Below are positions 1 to 8,816 of a stretch of DNA of 48,172 nt, one piece after another. The stretch is from the NCBI RefSeq assembly GCF_030317145.1, contig NZ_JASZYE010000017.1, positions 1 through 48,172 on the forward strand. Direction: 5' to 3'. Made by a program: the position numbers and the translations under genes. The notes under the pieces were generated by a model. That model worked only from the letters and a program-made list of their open reading frames with translations. It was not told where the DNA came from and searched no databases. Each line of letters starts with the position of its first letter. Position 1 is the stretch's first letter. This DNA comes from Variovorax flavidus. GTDB lineage: Bacteria > Pseudomonadota > Gammaproteobacteria > Burkholderiales > Burkholderiaceae_C.

Positions 1-282
1 GCCGCGGATCGAGATCTGCAGGTCCTGCGCGAGGTTCTGGCGGTTCTGGATCTGCAGGCCCGGCACCGCGCTCAGGCCTTCGGAGAGCTGCGCCTGCAGC
101 CGCATGTCGCGAATGTCCGAGCCTTCCACCCGGTCCACCGAGCCCGCCACGTCGAACACCGGCTCCACACCACGCGGCGTCGTGACCGTGACTTCGCCCA
201 GGGTCGGCGCGGCCGTCTGCGCATGGACCGCGAATGAAGTGATAGCCAGCAGGCAGGCGCTTGAGAAGACGCTCCTTCTCAT
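1..282 (-). CDS. TonB-dependent receptor, N-terminal part (cut by window edge)
   Basis: Only the first 94 codons are present. They show a signal peptide (MRRSVFSSACLLAITSFAVHA, cleavage after HAQ), then TLGEVTVTTPRG, a typical TonB-box-like stretch, and the start of a plug domain (AQLSEGLSAVPGLQIQNRQN...QISIRG). This is the usual N-terminus of an outer-membrane receptor for siderophores, haem, copper or other large solutes; the substrate cannot be read from this part. The start codon overlaps the stop of the upstream gene by four bases (ATGA), so the two are probably translationally coupled and work together. The family assignment is firm, the substrate unknown. Confidence 0.85.
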   Translation of the reverse strand, partial: MRRSVFSSACLLAITSFAVHAQTAAPTLGEVTVTTPRGVEPVFDVAGSVDRVEGSDIRDMRLQAQLSEGLSAVPGLQIQNRQNLAQDLQISIRG

Positions 283-788
283 GAATGAAGCGCCATGGGA
301 ATGGCCAGCGGCTTCTGCCTGCGCACCAGCTTCATCGTCGCCGGACCGTTGCCCTTGGTCGTGGCCTTCATCGATTTGGCGGTGGCATCGATCGGATTGA
401 AACGGTAGCTGATGTTGGGGCACTTGGGATCCACCGTCGAGGCGAAGACGGTGAACGAAAGGCCGAAGTCCGGGTGGGTGAGTTGCACCGTCAGCGGCAG
501 CTTCTTGCCCTGGCAGACGGCGGGCATCTTGGAACGGCCCTTCTCGGTCCAGAAGCCGTCCCAGTCACGCAGGTCCAGCACGGCGCTGCCACCTTGGTCG
601 AAGCGGACATTCCACACGCCGGCGAACACGGGCGCGTCGTCCTTTCTGTCGCTGCCATGGGAGGGAGCTTCTCTGTCGCCCTCGTCGCCGTTGATGTCTT
701 CTTCATCGTGGGCGTGCTGTGCGAATACGGCGATGGGCAGGCACAAGGCCAGGAGCAGGAGGGATTTGCGCAGATTCAAAAGGGGCAT
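279..788 (-). CDS. Small exported protein coupled to the TonB receptor
   Basis: The protein has 169 residues and a clear signal peptide (MPLLNLRKSLLLLALCLPIAVFA), followed by a His/Asp/Glu-rich stretch (QHAHDEEDINGDEGDREA) that could bind metal, then a probable small beta-rich domain (FAGVWNVRFDQGG...VLDLRDWDGFWTE). The ATG was chosen because it starts the signal peptide; an in-frame GTG lies four codons upstream. I do not recognise a named family. The ATGA overlap with the receptor gene downstream suggests a periplasmic or surface accessory of that receptor, possibly in metal handling. That role is inferred from context and from the acidic/histidine stretch only. Confidence 0.75.
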   Translation of the reverse strand: MPLLNLRKSLLLLALCLPIAVFAQHAHDEEDINGDEGDREAPSHGSDRKDDAPVFAGVWNVRFDQGGSAVLDLRDWDGFWTEKGRSKMPAVCQGKKLPLTVQLTHPDFGLSFTVFASTVDPKCPNISYRFNPIDATAKSMKATTKGNGPATMKLVRRQKPLAIPMALHS

Positions 789-835
789 GGTCGATCTCAC
801 AAGCGTTCTACAGTCGTTCTCTCAGTCAGAACATA

Positions 836-851
836 GTTTCAAAAATGAAAC
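836..851. promoter_or_regulatory. Inverted repeat between divergent genes
   Basis: GTTTCA-AAAA-TGAAAC is a perfect 6-bp dyad in an AT-rich patch. It lies between the minus-strand exported-protein gene and dctP. It has the form of a dimeric repressor site, but no cognate regulator gene is adjacent, so the assignment is weak. Confidence 0.35.
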
Positions 852-1048
852 GCGAACTTACGGGACGTGCCCGCTTACGTCAACGGGGACGATCCGGAGT
901 CCACGAGGGGTTTTCCCTCGTGCGCATGAAATCAGAACATGGTTATGCTGAGCGGAACGAAGCGGAGCACCTGAAATCAGGCGCCCCGTTCACGGAGCAA
1001 GACATCCATTCATCCACCCAGCGGTCCATCGCCTTCAGAGGAGCTTTC

Positions 1049-2068
1049 ATGAAAAACCTGTTCTTCCGCACCACCCTGTGCGCCGCCCTGCTCGCCTTCG
1101 GCGCCGCAGCGGCCAACGCTCAGGACATCAAGGAACGGACGATCAAGTTCGGCCACATCAACAACACCGACCACCCCGTGAGCCTGGGTGAACACAAGTT
1201 CGCCGAGCTGCTGGCCGCCAAGAGCGGCGGCAAGCTCAAGGTGCAGGAGTACCCGGCGTCACAGCTCGGCAACGAGTTCCAGCAGCAGTCGGCGCTGCAG
1301 GGTGGTGTGCAGGAAATGAGCACGCCGGCGACGACGTCGCTGGCCGGCATCGTGAAGGAGTTCGGCCTGATCGACTTCCCGTTCGCGGTGTCCAGCTTCG
1401 AGCAGGCCGACGCGCTGCTCGACGGCCCGCTCGGCCAGGCGCTGATCGCCAAGCTGCCCGAGAAGGGCCTGGTCGCGCTCGGCTACTGGGACCTGGGCTT
1501 CCGCAACGCGACCAACAGCAAGCGCCCCATCACCAAGGTCGAAGACTTCGAAGGCCTCAAGCTGCGCGTGATCCCCAACCCGGTGTTCCTCGAAGCCTTC
1601 AAGGCCTTCAAGGCCAACCCGGTGCCGCTGCCCTTCGCCGAGCTCTACAACGCGCTGGAGTCGAGGGCGGTGGATGGCCAGGAAAACCCCTTCTCGGTCA
1701 TCGAGTCGAACAAGTTCTTCGAAGTGCAGAAGTACCTGAGCGGGACCAACCACGTCTACGCCGCCAACATCCTGCTGGTGAGCAAGAAGTTCTGGGACGG
1801 CCTGACGCCGACCGAGCAGCGCATCATGAAGGAAGCCGCCGATGAAGCGCGCGGCTACCAGCGCACCGTCAGCCGCGAAGCGGCGCAGAAGTCGCTGGCG
1901 AACCTCAAGACCAAGGGCATGGCCTACAACGATGTCGCGCCGGCCGAGACGGACCGCATGCGCTCACTCGTCAAGCCGGTGACTGACAAGTTCGCGGCCA
2001 GCTACGACCCCGCGATCGTGAAGCTCTACAACGACGAGCTGGCTCGCATCCGCGCCAGCGCCAAGTAA
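1049..2068 (+). CDS. dctP: TRAP transporter solute-binding protein (DctP family)
   Basis: The protein of 339 residues has a signal peptide (MKNLFFRTTLCAALLAFGAAAANA) and a DctP domain: KFGHINNTDHPVSLGEHKFAELLAAKSGGKLKVQ at the N-terminus, the GYWDLGFRNATN region, and LKLRVIPNPVFLEAFKAF...PFAELYNALESRAVDGQENP, which carries the Arg that usually clamps the substrate carboxylate. It is the periplasmic receptor of a Na+-dependent organic-acid importer. The start was placed at the ATG after an AGAGGAG ribosome site, since longer readings lack a signal peptide. DctQ and DctM follow on the same strand. The substrate is probably a carboxylate but cannot be specified. Confidence 0.95.
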   Translation: MKNLFFRTTLCAALLAFGAAAANAQDIKERTIKFGHINNTDHPVSLGEHKFAELLAAKSGGKLKVQEYPASQLGNEFQQQSALQGGVQEMSTPATTSLAGIVKEFGLIDFPFAVSSFEQADALLDGPLGQALIAKLPEKGLVALGYWDLGFRNATNSKRPITKVEDFEGLKLRVIPNPVFLEAFKAFKANPVPLPFAELYNALESRAVDGQENPFSVIESNKFFEVQKYLSGTNHVYAANILLVSKKFWDGLTPTEQRIMKEAADEARGYQRTVSREAAQKSLANLKTKGMAYNDVAPAETDRMRSLVKPVTDKFAASYDPAIVKLYNDELARIRASAK

Positions 2069-2167
2069 CCGCTCAACGCTCACGCCGAGCGTGTTGAAGC
2101 GCGGCGCCCAGCAACGACCAGGCCCAGCCTGAGCGGGTGCGGGTGTCCCGCTTCACTGAATGACTTG

Positions 2168-2195
2168 GGGTGGGCATCCTGTCCCACCCTTTTCT
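2168..2195 (+). terminator. Terminator-like hairpin between dctP and dctQ
   Basis: GGGTGGG and CCCACCC form a 7-bp stem around an 8-base loop, followed directly by TTTTCT. It lies about 100 bases after dctP and 20 bases before dctQ. It probably acts as an attenuator or 3'-end stabiliser, so that the binding protein is made in excess over the membrane subunits. Confidence 0.6.
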
Positions 2196-2215
2196 ATCCC
2201 AAAGTACTTTCTCCC

Positions 2216-2779
2216 ATGACATCCACTCTCGCGCCGCTTTCGCCTGAAGAGCGCGGTGCCGACGAACTCTGGTTCGACCGCGTCCTGCGCCGCTACTGCC
2301 GATTCCTCGAGTACGCGATCGCCGCCTGCCTCGCGGGCATGGTGGCGCTGGTCTTCACCAACGTGATCCTGCGCTACGTGTTCAATTCGGGCCTCGACAT
2401 CGCGGAAGAACTTTCGCGCTGGTTGTTCGTCTGGCTCACCTTCCTCGGCGCCGTGGTGGGCATGCACCGGCACGCCCACCTGGGCACCGAGGTGCTGGTC
2501 GGGCGCCTCGGCCCGGCCGGGCGCAAGGTCTGCCTTGTGATCGGCTATGCGCTGATGTTCATGGTCTGCTGGCAACTGTTCAGCGGCTCGTGGACGCAGA
2601 CGGTCATCAACTGGGACGTCTCCGCGCCCACCACTGGTTGGTCCATGGCCTGGGTCTATGGCGTGGGCCTGGTCTTCAGCCTGTCCGCCGCGGTCATCCT
2701 CGCGGCCGACCTCTTCAAGCTGCTCACGGGTCGCGTCAGCGACGACGACCTGATCATCATCAAGGAATCGGAAGGCTGA
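2216..2779 (+). CDS. dctQ: TRAP transporter small permease (DctQ)
   Basis: This protein of 187 residues has four predicted membrane helices, including YAIAACLAGMVALVFTNVILRY, LFVWLTFLGAVVGM, VCLVIGYALMFMVCW and WVYGVGLVFSLSAAVIL. The ELSRWLFVWLTFLGA motif with following HRHAHLG is diagnostic for DctQ. It forms the inner-membrane complex with DctM, whose gene starts one base after its stop codon. The ATG chosen opens MTSTLAPLSPEERG; an upstream in-frame ATG at 2165 would place translation through the hairpin and is unlikely. Confidence 0.92.
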   Translation: MTSTLAPLSPEERGADELWFDRVLRRYCRFLEYAIAACLAGMVALVFTNVILRYVFNSGLDIAEELSRWLFVWLTFLGAVVGMHRHAHLGTEVLVGRLGPAGRKVCLVIGYALMFMVCWQLFSGSWTQTVINWDVSAPTTGWSMAWVYGVGLVFSLSAAVILAADLFKLLTGRVSDDDLIIIKESEG

Positions 2780-2780
2780 A

Positions 2781-4061
2781 ATGACTTTGCTGGTTTTTGT
2801 CGGCTCCCTGCTCGCCGCCATGGCGGTAGGCATCCCGATTTCCTTCGCCCTCCTGGTCTGCGGAGGCGCGCTGATGGCGTACCTGCACATGCTGGATCCG
2901 CAGATCCTCGCGCAGAACGTGATCAACGGCGCCAACAGCTACCCACTGCTGGCCGTGCCCTTCTTCCTGCTGGCCGGCGAGGTGATGAACGTGGGCGGCC
3001 TGTCCAAGCGCATCGTCAACGTGGCCATGGTCATGGTGGGGCATGTGCGTGGTGGCCTCGGCTACGTGTCGATCGTCGCCGCCTGTTTGCTGGCTGCACT
3101 CTCGGGCTCCGCGATCGCCGATGCGGCGGCGCTGTCGTACCTGCTGCTGCCCATGATGATGGCCGCCGGCCACGACAAGGCGCGCTCGGCCGGCCTGATC
3201 GCCGCGGCGGGCAGCATCGCACCGGTGTTCCCGCCGAGCATCGGCCTGGTGGTCTTCGGCGTCATCGCCAACGTCTCGATCGCCAAGCTGTTCTTCGCCG
3301 GGATCTTCCCGGGCCTGATGCTGGCCGCTTCGCTTTGGATCACGTGGGGCTGGCTGGCACGTCACGAGAAGATCGAGCCGCCGCCCAAGGCCAGCTGGGG
3401 AGAGCGCCTGCGCGCCATCCGCGAAGCGGCTTGGGCACTGGTGATGCCTTTCATCATCATCATCGGGCTGCGCATGGGCGTGTTCACGCCGACCGAGGCG
3501 GGCGTCGTGGCGGCGGTCTACGCCGTGATCGTGTCGACCTTCGTGTATCGCGAGTTCAAGTTCTCGCAGTTGCTCGAGGTGTTCATTTCGGCTGCGCGCA
3601 CGACTGCGCTGATCATGTTCATCATCGCCGCGTCGGCCGTGAGCGCGTGGCTGATCACCGTCGCCAACATCCCGGGGCAGGTGGTGGGGCTGCTGAGCCC
3701 GCTACTCGACAGCCCGCGCCTGCTGATGGCCTGCGTCATGGTGATCGTCATGATCGTCGGCACGGCTCTCGACATGACGCCCACGATCCTGATCCTGAGC
3801 CCGGTGCTGATGCCGCTGATCAATGCCGCGGGCATCGATCCGGTCTACTTCGGCGTGCTGTTCATCATCAACAACGCCATCGGCCTCATCACGCCGCCGG
3901 TGGGCGTCGTGCTGAATACGGTGGCTGGCGTCGGCAAGGTCAGCATGGACTCGGTCACGCGCGGCGTGATGCCGTTCATGCTGGTGCTGTTCATCGTGAT
4001 GTTCGCGATGGTGATGGTGCCGGAACTGGTGACGGTGCCGGCGCACTGGTTCTACAAATGA
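2781..4061 (+). CDS. dctM: TRAP transporter large permease (DctM)
   Basis: The protein of 426 residues is of full family length with about twelve hydrophobic helices. Family signatures are visible: GIPISFALLVCGGALMAYL, PLLAVPFFLLAGEVMN, SGSAIADAAAL, GLIAAAGSIAPVFPPSIGLVVFG and GLITPPVGVVLN. It is the ion-coupled transport subunit of the DctPQM importer. Its start follows the dctQ stop at once, so the two genes are co-translated. Confidence 0.95.
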   Translation: MTLLVFVGSLLAAMAVGIPISFALLVCGGALMAYLHMLDPQILAQNVINGANSYPLLAVPFFLLAGEVMNVGGLSKRIVNVAMVMVGHVRGGLGYVSIVAACLLAALSGSAIADAAALSYLLLPMMMAAGHDKARSAGLIAAAGSIAPVFPPSIGLVVFGVIANVSIAKLFFAGIFPGLMLAASLWITWGWLARHEKIEPPPKASWGERLRAIREAAWALVMPFIIIIGLRMGVFTPTEAGVVAAVYAVIVSTFVYREFKFSQLLEVFISAARTTALIMFIIAASAVSAWLITVANIPGQVVGLLSPLLDSPRLLMACVMVIVMIVGTALDMTPTILILSPVLMPLINAAGIDPVYFGVLFIINNAIGLITPPVGVVLNTVAGVGKVSMDSVTRGVMPFMLVLFIVMFAMVMVPELVTVPAHWFYK

Positions 4062-4159
4062 ACCAGCGCCTGAGAGGCTGAGAGTCAATCGGGGCTCGAT
4101 GTCAAGGTCGCCACCTGACATCACCCCTCCACCAAATGAGAGAACTGGACCGAAAGAAC

Positions 4160-5230
4160 ATGAAAAGATTGGTACTTGCGAACTCCATCGCCGCCATCCT
4201 GGCAACCTTTGCCCTTGTCGGCTGCGGAGGCGGGGGCGGAGGTGGCGAAGGAGGCGCCGTCCCGGCGAAGACGACCACGACTGAATCGGGCGCCGTGCAA
4301 GAGTCGCCGACGACTGCAAAAAGCCCTGTCCCCACGGAGGCCGCCGGCGCCGGCGTGACGCTGACACTGACGGATTGCGCACGGATCACCGGCAATCCGG
4401 TCCCCTCGCCTGCGATCACCGGCGCTGACATGCAGGAAGTCAACGACGTTCTTCTGAGCCAGGATGCCGCACACAGCTACGACCTGTTCAAGCGCTCACC
4501 TGCCGACGTGATGTGGTCGGTGCGAAGCTCTGGAAGGGCGGTGACGCTTGGCACGCTCGGAACCGGCGTCCATGAAACGAATCACGTCATCGATTTCGCC
4601 TTGTCGTCCATCTGCAGCGGAGACAGGTACTCGCGATTCCTTCTTGATGGGCAAGTTCATCTGACCGGCACGCGGATGGGCGACACCGAAAATCGCGTGA
4701 TCGTGGACAGCACGTATCCGGCGGCGTTGAAGGTCTCGCGCTCTGTGCGCTTCGGCGCCTACATCACGGAGTCAGCTGGCAACTCGCGCAACGACTTTTC
4801 TTCGCTGCTGGAAGAACTCAATGCCCATGCAGGCGCTGCCGCTCTGGAAGCGGCGGTGCGTAGCAACCCTGAAATGGCCTATCTCTACCAAGAGAATGTC
4901 ATGTCCGACGAAAACATCGGTGGCATGGTTGATTTCATGCTGTTCATGCAGCACTACCTGCTGGCAGCGAAGTCCAGTAGTCCGCTGACCTACTCGGCCA
5001 TTCAAGGACAACCCGATACGCTCGCATTCATGCAGGTGCTCTGGACTCGGGCGGAGTCGGTGCTGGTGCGCGCGTACCCGCATTCGACCATTGCAACGGG
5101 CAAGGGCGGAACGGTCGTTCCCGCGGATGTTTTCGCGGAGATCTATTCGCCGCAGATGCTCTCTGAGTTGGATGCGCTCGGCATCACGCACAAGGTCGCG
5201 GCCGACTGGGTCGGCACTTATCTCCATTAG
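4160..5230 (+). CDS. Lipoprotein of unknown function
   Basis: The protein of 356 residues begins with a lipoprotein signal (MKRLVLANSIAAILATFALVGC) with the lipobox Cys followed by a glycine run, which suggests a flexible tether to the membrane. After a Thr/Ser/Pro/Ala-rich linker there is a globular domain without motifs I recognise (NEVNDVLL-like start, then GTGVHETNHVIDFALSSIC, VHLTGTRMG and DSTYPAALKVSRSV). The ATG at 4160 was preferred over one at 4136 because it opens the signal peptide. The HETNH string resembles a short metal-site motif (HExxH), which makes a peptidase-like fold possible but unproven. The gene stands alone between dctM and a convergent oxidoreductase. Confidence 0.75.
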   Translation: MKRLVLANSIAAILATFALVGCGGGGGGGEGGAVPAKTTTTESGAVQESPTTAKSPVPTEAAGAGVTLTLTDCARITGNPVPSPAITGADMQEVNDVLLSQDAAHSYDLFKRSPADVMWSVRSSGRAVTLGTLGTGVHETNHVIDFALSSICSGDRYSRFLLDGQVHLTGTRMGDTENRVIVDSTYPAALKVSRSVRFGAYITESAGNSRNDFSSLLEELNAHAGAAALEAAVRSNPEMAYLYQENVMSDENIGGMVDFMLFMQHYLLAAKSSSPLTYSAIQGQPDTLAFMQVLWTRAESVLVRAYPHSTIATGKGGTVVPADVFAEIYSPQMLSELDALGITHKVAADWVGTYLH

Positions 5231-5239
5231 GACTGGGTC

Positions 5240-5262
5240 GCTGGGGCTGGACACGCCCCAGC
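5240..5262. terminator. Strong hairpin between convergent genes
   Basis: GCTGGGGC-TGGACAC-GCCCCAGC forms a perfect 8-bp G/C-rich stem just after the lipoprotein stop codon. There is no T-run on either side, so it may act only as an mRNA 3'-end stabiliser or Rho-assisted terminator for the convergent pair. Confidence 0.45.
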
Positions 5263-5365
5263 CAGTGATCCGGCTCCTGAAGGTCGAATCGAAGACCGGC
5301 AGGCAATCGGCTGAAGGCCCGCCACAGCGGCCGGCAGCGGACGTTCGGGCCCTTCGGTTTCGCCT

Positions 5366-6766
5366 TTAGCGAGTCATGACGCGCGATAGAGTCTTCTGTG
5401 GCAGGTAGGCGCCGGCCGCGCGCAGGCGCAGTACCAAGTTCTCCGTGTCGAGGTCGCAAGCCGGCTGCCCGGTTTCCAGTGCCTGGGCGGCGGCTGTTCC
5501 CGCGGCCTGCCCCATCATGTAGGCGGCGCTCTGCGCCCGGATCGAGCCGTGCACCTTGGTATCGCTCGAATGACAGCGGCCGGCCACCCACAAGTTCTGC
5601 GACTGGCGCGGAACGATGATGCTGTAGGGAATACCGACGCTGGCACCCCGGCCGAGATTGTCCTCACCGTGAAAGTCCTTCATGAATCTTTCGTATTCCT
5701 GCACCGACGTATCGGTGGGATGCACGTCGGTCGGCCGGTTGTAAACCGCGATCTGATCCGGAAACTGCTTTCGAGCGCGGAAGTCGTCGATGGTGAGTTC
5801 GAATTCGCCGACGATGCGCCGCGAATCGCGCACACCCATCACCGATGCCGTCGTGAGCAACTCAAGATCCTCGCAGCCGGGGACATACTTGCGATAGAAC
5901 TCCAGGTACTCCACAGCCAGCCTGCGGCCCTGCACCATGCCATCCGACAGGCTGCGGTTCGACAATGGATTCAGATTGAACACGTGACCCGCGTTGAGCG
6001 TCGCAGTTCGCTCCCCGATCTTGTTCATGCCCGGCATGAATCTGTCCGGCTGCGAGAACTGCTCGTCCTCGATCGCGCGCGGAAGCCACTCGGACTTGGT
6101 TCGATTCTTCACCGCGTCGATGCCGCGCCAGTCGCTTCCATACGCCGGGTGCGACCAGTGCATGCCGCCCACCAGAGAGCACAAGGTGCTCGGAGCCACC
6201 GTATCGGTGTCGCGCAGGACGACCTTGCACTCGACGCCGGCGAGCGCGCAGAGCGCCGCATCGCCGGTGGCGTCGACGAAGGCCCTCCCCTTCACATAGC
6301 TGAGCCCCTCGACGTTGCTCAGCACCACCCCGTTCACCCGGCCCGCACTCACATCCGCATCGATCACCCGCGTGAAGAAGCGCAGCTCGACGCCAGCGGA
6401 CAGCGCCAGGTCATCGAGGATGCGCTTGAGGTGCTCGGGCTTGAAAGGCACCCACCGGTTGAGCTGGTTGTGCAGAAACTCCTGCACCACATGCGGCCCG
6501 AACGCACCCTGCGACCACATCGTGTCCAGCAGTTCCTTCATGACTCCCCCGACCAGCATCCGCTCGCCGTCCGAGACGGGGCCGAACGACGCGACCAGAC
6601 CGGAAGTTCCCATCCCGCCCAGGCATCCGGTGGCTTCGACCAGCAAGGTCTTCAGGCCGAGGCGCGCACCGCACACCGCGGCCGCGGTGCCGGCCGGTCC
6701 GCCGCCCGCCACGATCAAGTCGAACTCGTCGCCAGAAGGGATCTGGCGGTTCAGTGAATACGTCAT
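5366..6766 (-). CDS. FAD-dependent oxidoreductase (FAD_oxidored type)
   Basis: The protein has 466 residues. An N-terminal Rossmann motif FDLIVAGGGPAGTAAAVCGARLG is followed by TLLVEATGCLGGMGTSG, the pattern of the FAD-dependent oxidoreductase family that lies near fumarate-reductase-type flavoproteins. A second FAD segment is RAFVDATGDAALCALAG, and IVGEFELTIDDF plus SIRAQSAAYMMGQAAGTAAAQAL lie near the C-terminus. The ATG is preceded in frame by a TTG; I chose the ATG. It lies 35 bases after a Bug-type binding protein gene on the same strand, so it probably oxidises or reduces the organic acid that protein captures. The substrate is unknown. Confidence 0.85.
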   Translation of the reverse strand: MTYSLNRQIPSGDEFDLIVAGGGPAGTAAAVCGARLGLKTLLVEATGCLGGMGTSGLVASFGPVSDGERMLVGGVMKELLDTMWSQGAFGPHVVQEFLHNQLNRWVPFKPEHLKRILDDLALSAGVELRFFTRVIDADVSAGRVNGVVLSNVEGLSYVKGRAFVDATGDAALCALAGVECKVVLRDTDTVAPSTLCSLVGGMHWSHPAYGSDWRGIDAVKNRTKSEWLPRAIEDEQFSQPDRFMPGMNKIGERTATLNAGHVFNLNPLSNRSLSDGMVQGRRLAVEYLEFYRKYVPGCEDLELLTTASVMGVRDSRRIVGEFELTIDDFRARKQFPDQIAVYNRPTDVHPTDTSVQEYERFMKDFHGEDNLGRGASVGIPYSIIVPRQSQNLWVAGRCHSSDTKVHGSIRAQSAAYMMGQAAGTAAAQALETGQPACDLDTENLVLRLRAAGAYLPQKTLSRVMTR

Positions 6767-6801
6767 CAAGAAATCCAGTTGTTGCGTTTGGGGGAGCGAA
6801 C

Positions 6802-7791
6802 TCAGTTGCCGGATCGGGTGAGCGGCTTCGTGATCTCGGCGAAGCGCTTCATCTCGTCCTGGATGAATGTCCTGAACTCGGCCGGTCCCATGGGAGACAC
6901 GTCGATCCCCATCTCCGCCATCGCCTTGGCGACCTCGGGTGCCGACAGCACGGCGAGCAGGTCGGCTGCGATCTGGTCCAGCAACCTGTGCGGCAACCCG
7001 GCGGGCGCAGCGAAGCCGGCCCAGTTGACCGCCTCATAGCCCGGCAGGGTCTCCGCGATGGCGGGCCACTGCGGGTACAGGTCGCTCCGGCGCCGGCTGG
7101 TGACGCCGAGCACCTTGAGCTGGCCGGACTTGACGAAGGTCTCGGCCGAACTTGCCACGGAGAAGCCCAGCGGGAGCTGGCCTCCGATGATGTCCGTGTA
7201 CATCTTGGACGCGCCGTTGTACGGAACGTGCGTCAGCTGAATGCCGGCCATGTGGTTGAGCATCTCGCCAGCAAGCTGCGCGGAGGTGCCGATGCCGTTC
7301 GACCCGAACTGGAACTTGCCCGGATGCGGCTTCGCGAGGGCGATGAGTTCCTTGACGTCGTTCGCCGGAAAGCTGCTTTCTGCGACCAGGGCCACGGTGT
7401 AGTAGCCGACGCGCGCCACGGGCTGGAGATCCTTGAGGGTGTCGTAGGGCAGATCCTTGCGCTGGACCGCATTGATCGTGAGCGAACTGCCCAGCAGGCC
7501 GAGCGTGTAGCCATCTGGTGCCGCTCTTGCGGTCGCCAGCGTGCCGATGACCACGCCGCCTCCGGGACGGTTCTCGATCACCACCGGTTGCTTCCAACCT
7601 GCCTGAAGGTGCTCACCGAAGATGCGCGCCAGGCGGTCCGCCGCGCCGCCCGGTGGCTGCGGCAAGAGGATTTTCACCGGCCTGCTCGGGAACGCATCGG
7701 CCCATGCGCTGCCCACAACAAGGTTGCCTGCCAATGCGGTGACCGCCTTCAACACGGATCGTCGCGTGAATGGCGACGGGGCGAGTCTCAT
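6802..7791 (-). CDS. Bug-family (TctC) tripartite tricarboxylate transporter binding protein
   Basis: The protein of 329 residues has the Bug fold signatures FPSRPVKILLPQPPGGAADRLARIF, VVIENRPGGGVVIGTLATARAAPDGYTLGL and LPYDTLKDLQPVARVG. Such proteins bind carboxylates in the periplasm and are very numerous in Burkholderiales. The signal sequence starts MRLAPSPFTRRSVLKAV and carries a twin-arginine pair. The ATG follows an AGGAGA ribosome site; longer readings run into the regulatory region. No TctA/TctB membrane genes are next to it, so it must use distant ones or act as a sensor. It is divergent from a LysR gene. Confidence 0.93.
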   Translation of the reverse strand: MRLAPSPFTRRSVLKAVTALAGNLVVGSAWADAFPSRPVKILLPQPPGGAADRLARIFGEHLQAGWKQPVVIENRPGGGVVIGTLATARAAPDGYTLGLLGSSLTINAVQRKDLPYDTLKDLQPVARVGYYTVALVAESSFPANDVKELIALAKPHPGKFQFGSNGIGTSAQLAGEMLNHMAGIQLTHVPYNGASKMYTDIIGGQLPLGFSVASSAETFVKSGQLKVLGVTSRRRSDLYPQWPAIAETLPGYEAVNWAGFAAPAGLPHRLLDQIAADLLAVLSAPEVAKAMAEMGIDVSPMGPAEFRTFIQDEMKRFAEITKPLTRSGN

Positions 7792-7879
7792 TGGTGTCTC
7801 CTGTCTTTGTTCGCGCTGCCAGGACCTGATTGTTCGGGGTATCAACGGGGGAGACAAATGAAAAGACACAATCATCCAT

Positions 7880-7892
7880 TAACCTTTGGTTA
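7880..7892. promoter_or_regulatory. LysR-type operator (T-N11-A dyad)
   Basis: TAACC-TTT-GGTTA is a perfect dyad that fits the T-N11-A pattern bound by LysR regulators. It sits in the gap between the Bug gene and the divergent LysR gene. A further half-site ATTAACC recurs at 7909-7915, directly before the lysR start codon, which suggests autorepression. Confidence 0.65.
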
Positions 7893-7916
7893 TGTCCTCG
7901 ATCCAAGGATTAACCC

Positions 7917-8816
7917 ATGAACCTCCGGCACATGGAAGTATTCCGGGCCGTGATGCTGACGGGCAGCGTCAACGGGGCCGCCGAGTTGCTGCACGTCTCC
8001 CAGCCCGCCATCAGCAAGATGCTCGCGCAGGCTGCGCGCCTGTCAGGGCTTGCGCTCTTCGAGCGAGTCAAGGGCAGGCTGATGCCGACGCCCGAAGCAC
8101 ACACCCTCTACACCGAAATCGAAACCGCCTGGAGAAGCGTCGAACGGGTGAAGGAACTCTCCCGAAGTCTTGTCAATCCTGAAGCGGGCACCTTGCGCCT
8201 CGCCGTGACGGCCAGCATTGCGCCCTACCTCGCACCGCAAGCCGTGGCTCGTCTCTACGAGCAGTTCCCGAGCCTCCAGGTTCATGTGGAAATCCTGGTG
8301 GCGCCGATCATGGTGGATGCGCTTCTGGACCACTCGGCCGACGTGGGTGTCGCGGTGTTGCCCAACGAGCATCCCAACCTTGTGACGGTGAAGAAGTACG
8401 ACTGCGGGCTGGTCTGCGTCATGCGCAAGGACCACCCGCTGGCGCGAAAGCGAGGCATCCGCCCTGCCGATCTCGCCGATCACCGGGTCATCAGTTCTTC
8501 TGCGAGCACGCCCTATGGCCAGAGCCTGCGAAGGGCCTACGGAGAAGCCGCGGGCCGCCTGAAACTCGACCTGGAGGTGCGTTCATCGACCGCTGCATGC
8601 TGGTTCGCGCAGTCGGGCGCCGGAATCGCGCTCGTGGATACCGCGGCTGTTGCGGGCACATCGTTCTCGGGCCTGGCGGTCAAGCCCTTCGTCAATGAAG
8701 AGCGACTGGAAGTCCGGGTGATCCGCAATCGCTACCGTCCGATGTCAGTCGTGCAGCAGCATTTCTGTACAGCGTTCGACAAGGTCTGGCGCACGGCATT
8801 CCCTCGTCGGCGCTGA
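7917..8816 (+). CDS. LysR-family transcriptional regulator
   Basis: The protein of 299 residues has the winged helix-turn-helix at residues 1-60 (MNLRHMEVFRAVMLTGSVNG, AAELLHVSQPAISKMLAQ) and a LysR substrate-binding domain from about residue 90. It is divergent from the Bug/oxidoreductase pair and a dyad fitting a LysR site lies between them. By the usual arrangement it controls those genes in response to their substrate or a breakdown product and represses itself. The ligand is unknown. Confidence 0.93.
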   Translation: MNLRHMEVFRAVMLTGSVNGAAELLHVSQPAISKMLAQAARLSGLALFERVKGRLMPTPEAHTLYTEIETAWRSVERVKELSRSLVNPEAGTLRLAVTASIAPYLAPQAVARLYEQFPSLQVHVEILVAPIMVDALLDHSADVGVAVLPNEHPNLVTVKKYDCGLVCVMRKDHPLARKRGIRPADLADHRVISSSASTPYGQSLRRAYGEAAGRLKLDLEVRSSTAACWFAQSGAGIALVDTAAVAGTSFSGLAVKPFVNEERLEVRVIRNRYRPMSVVQQHFCTAFDKVWRTAFPRRR

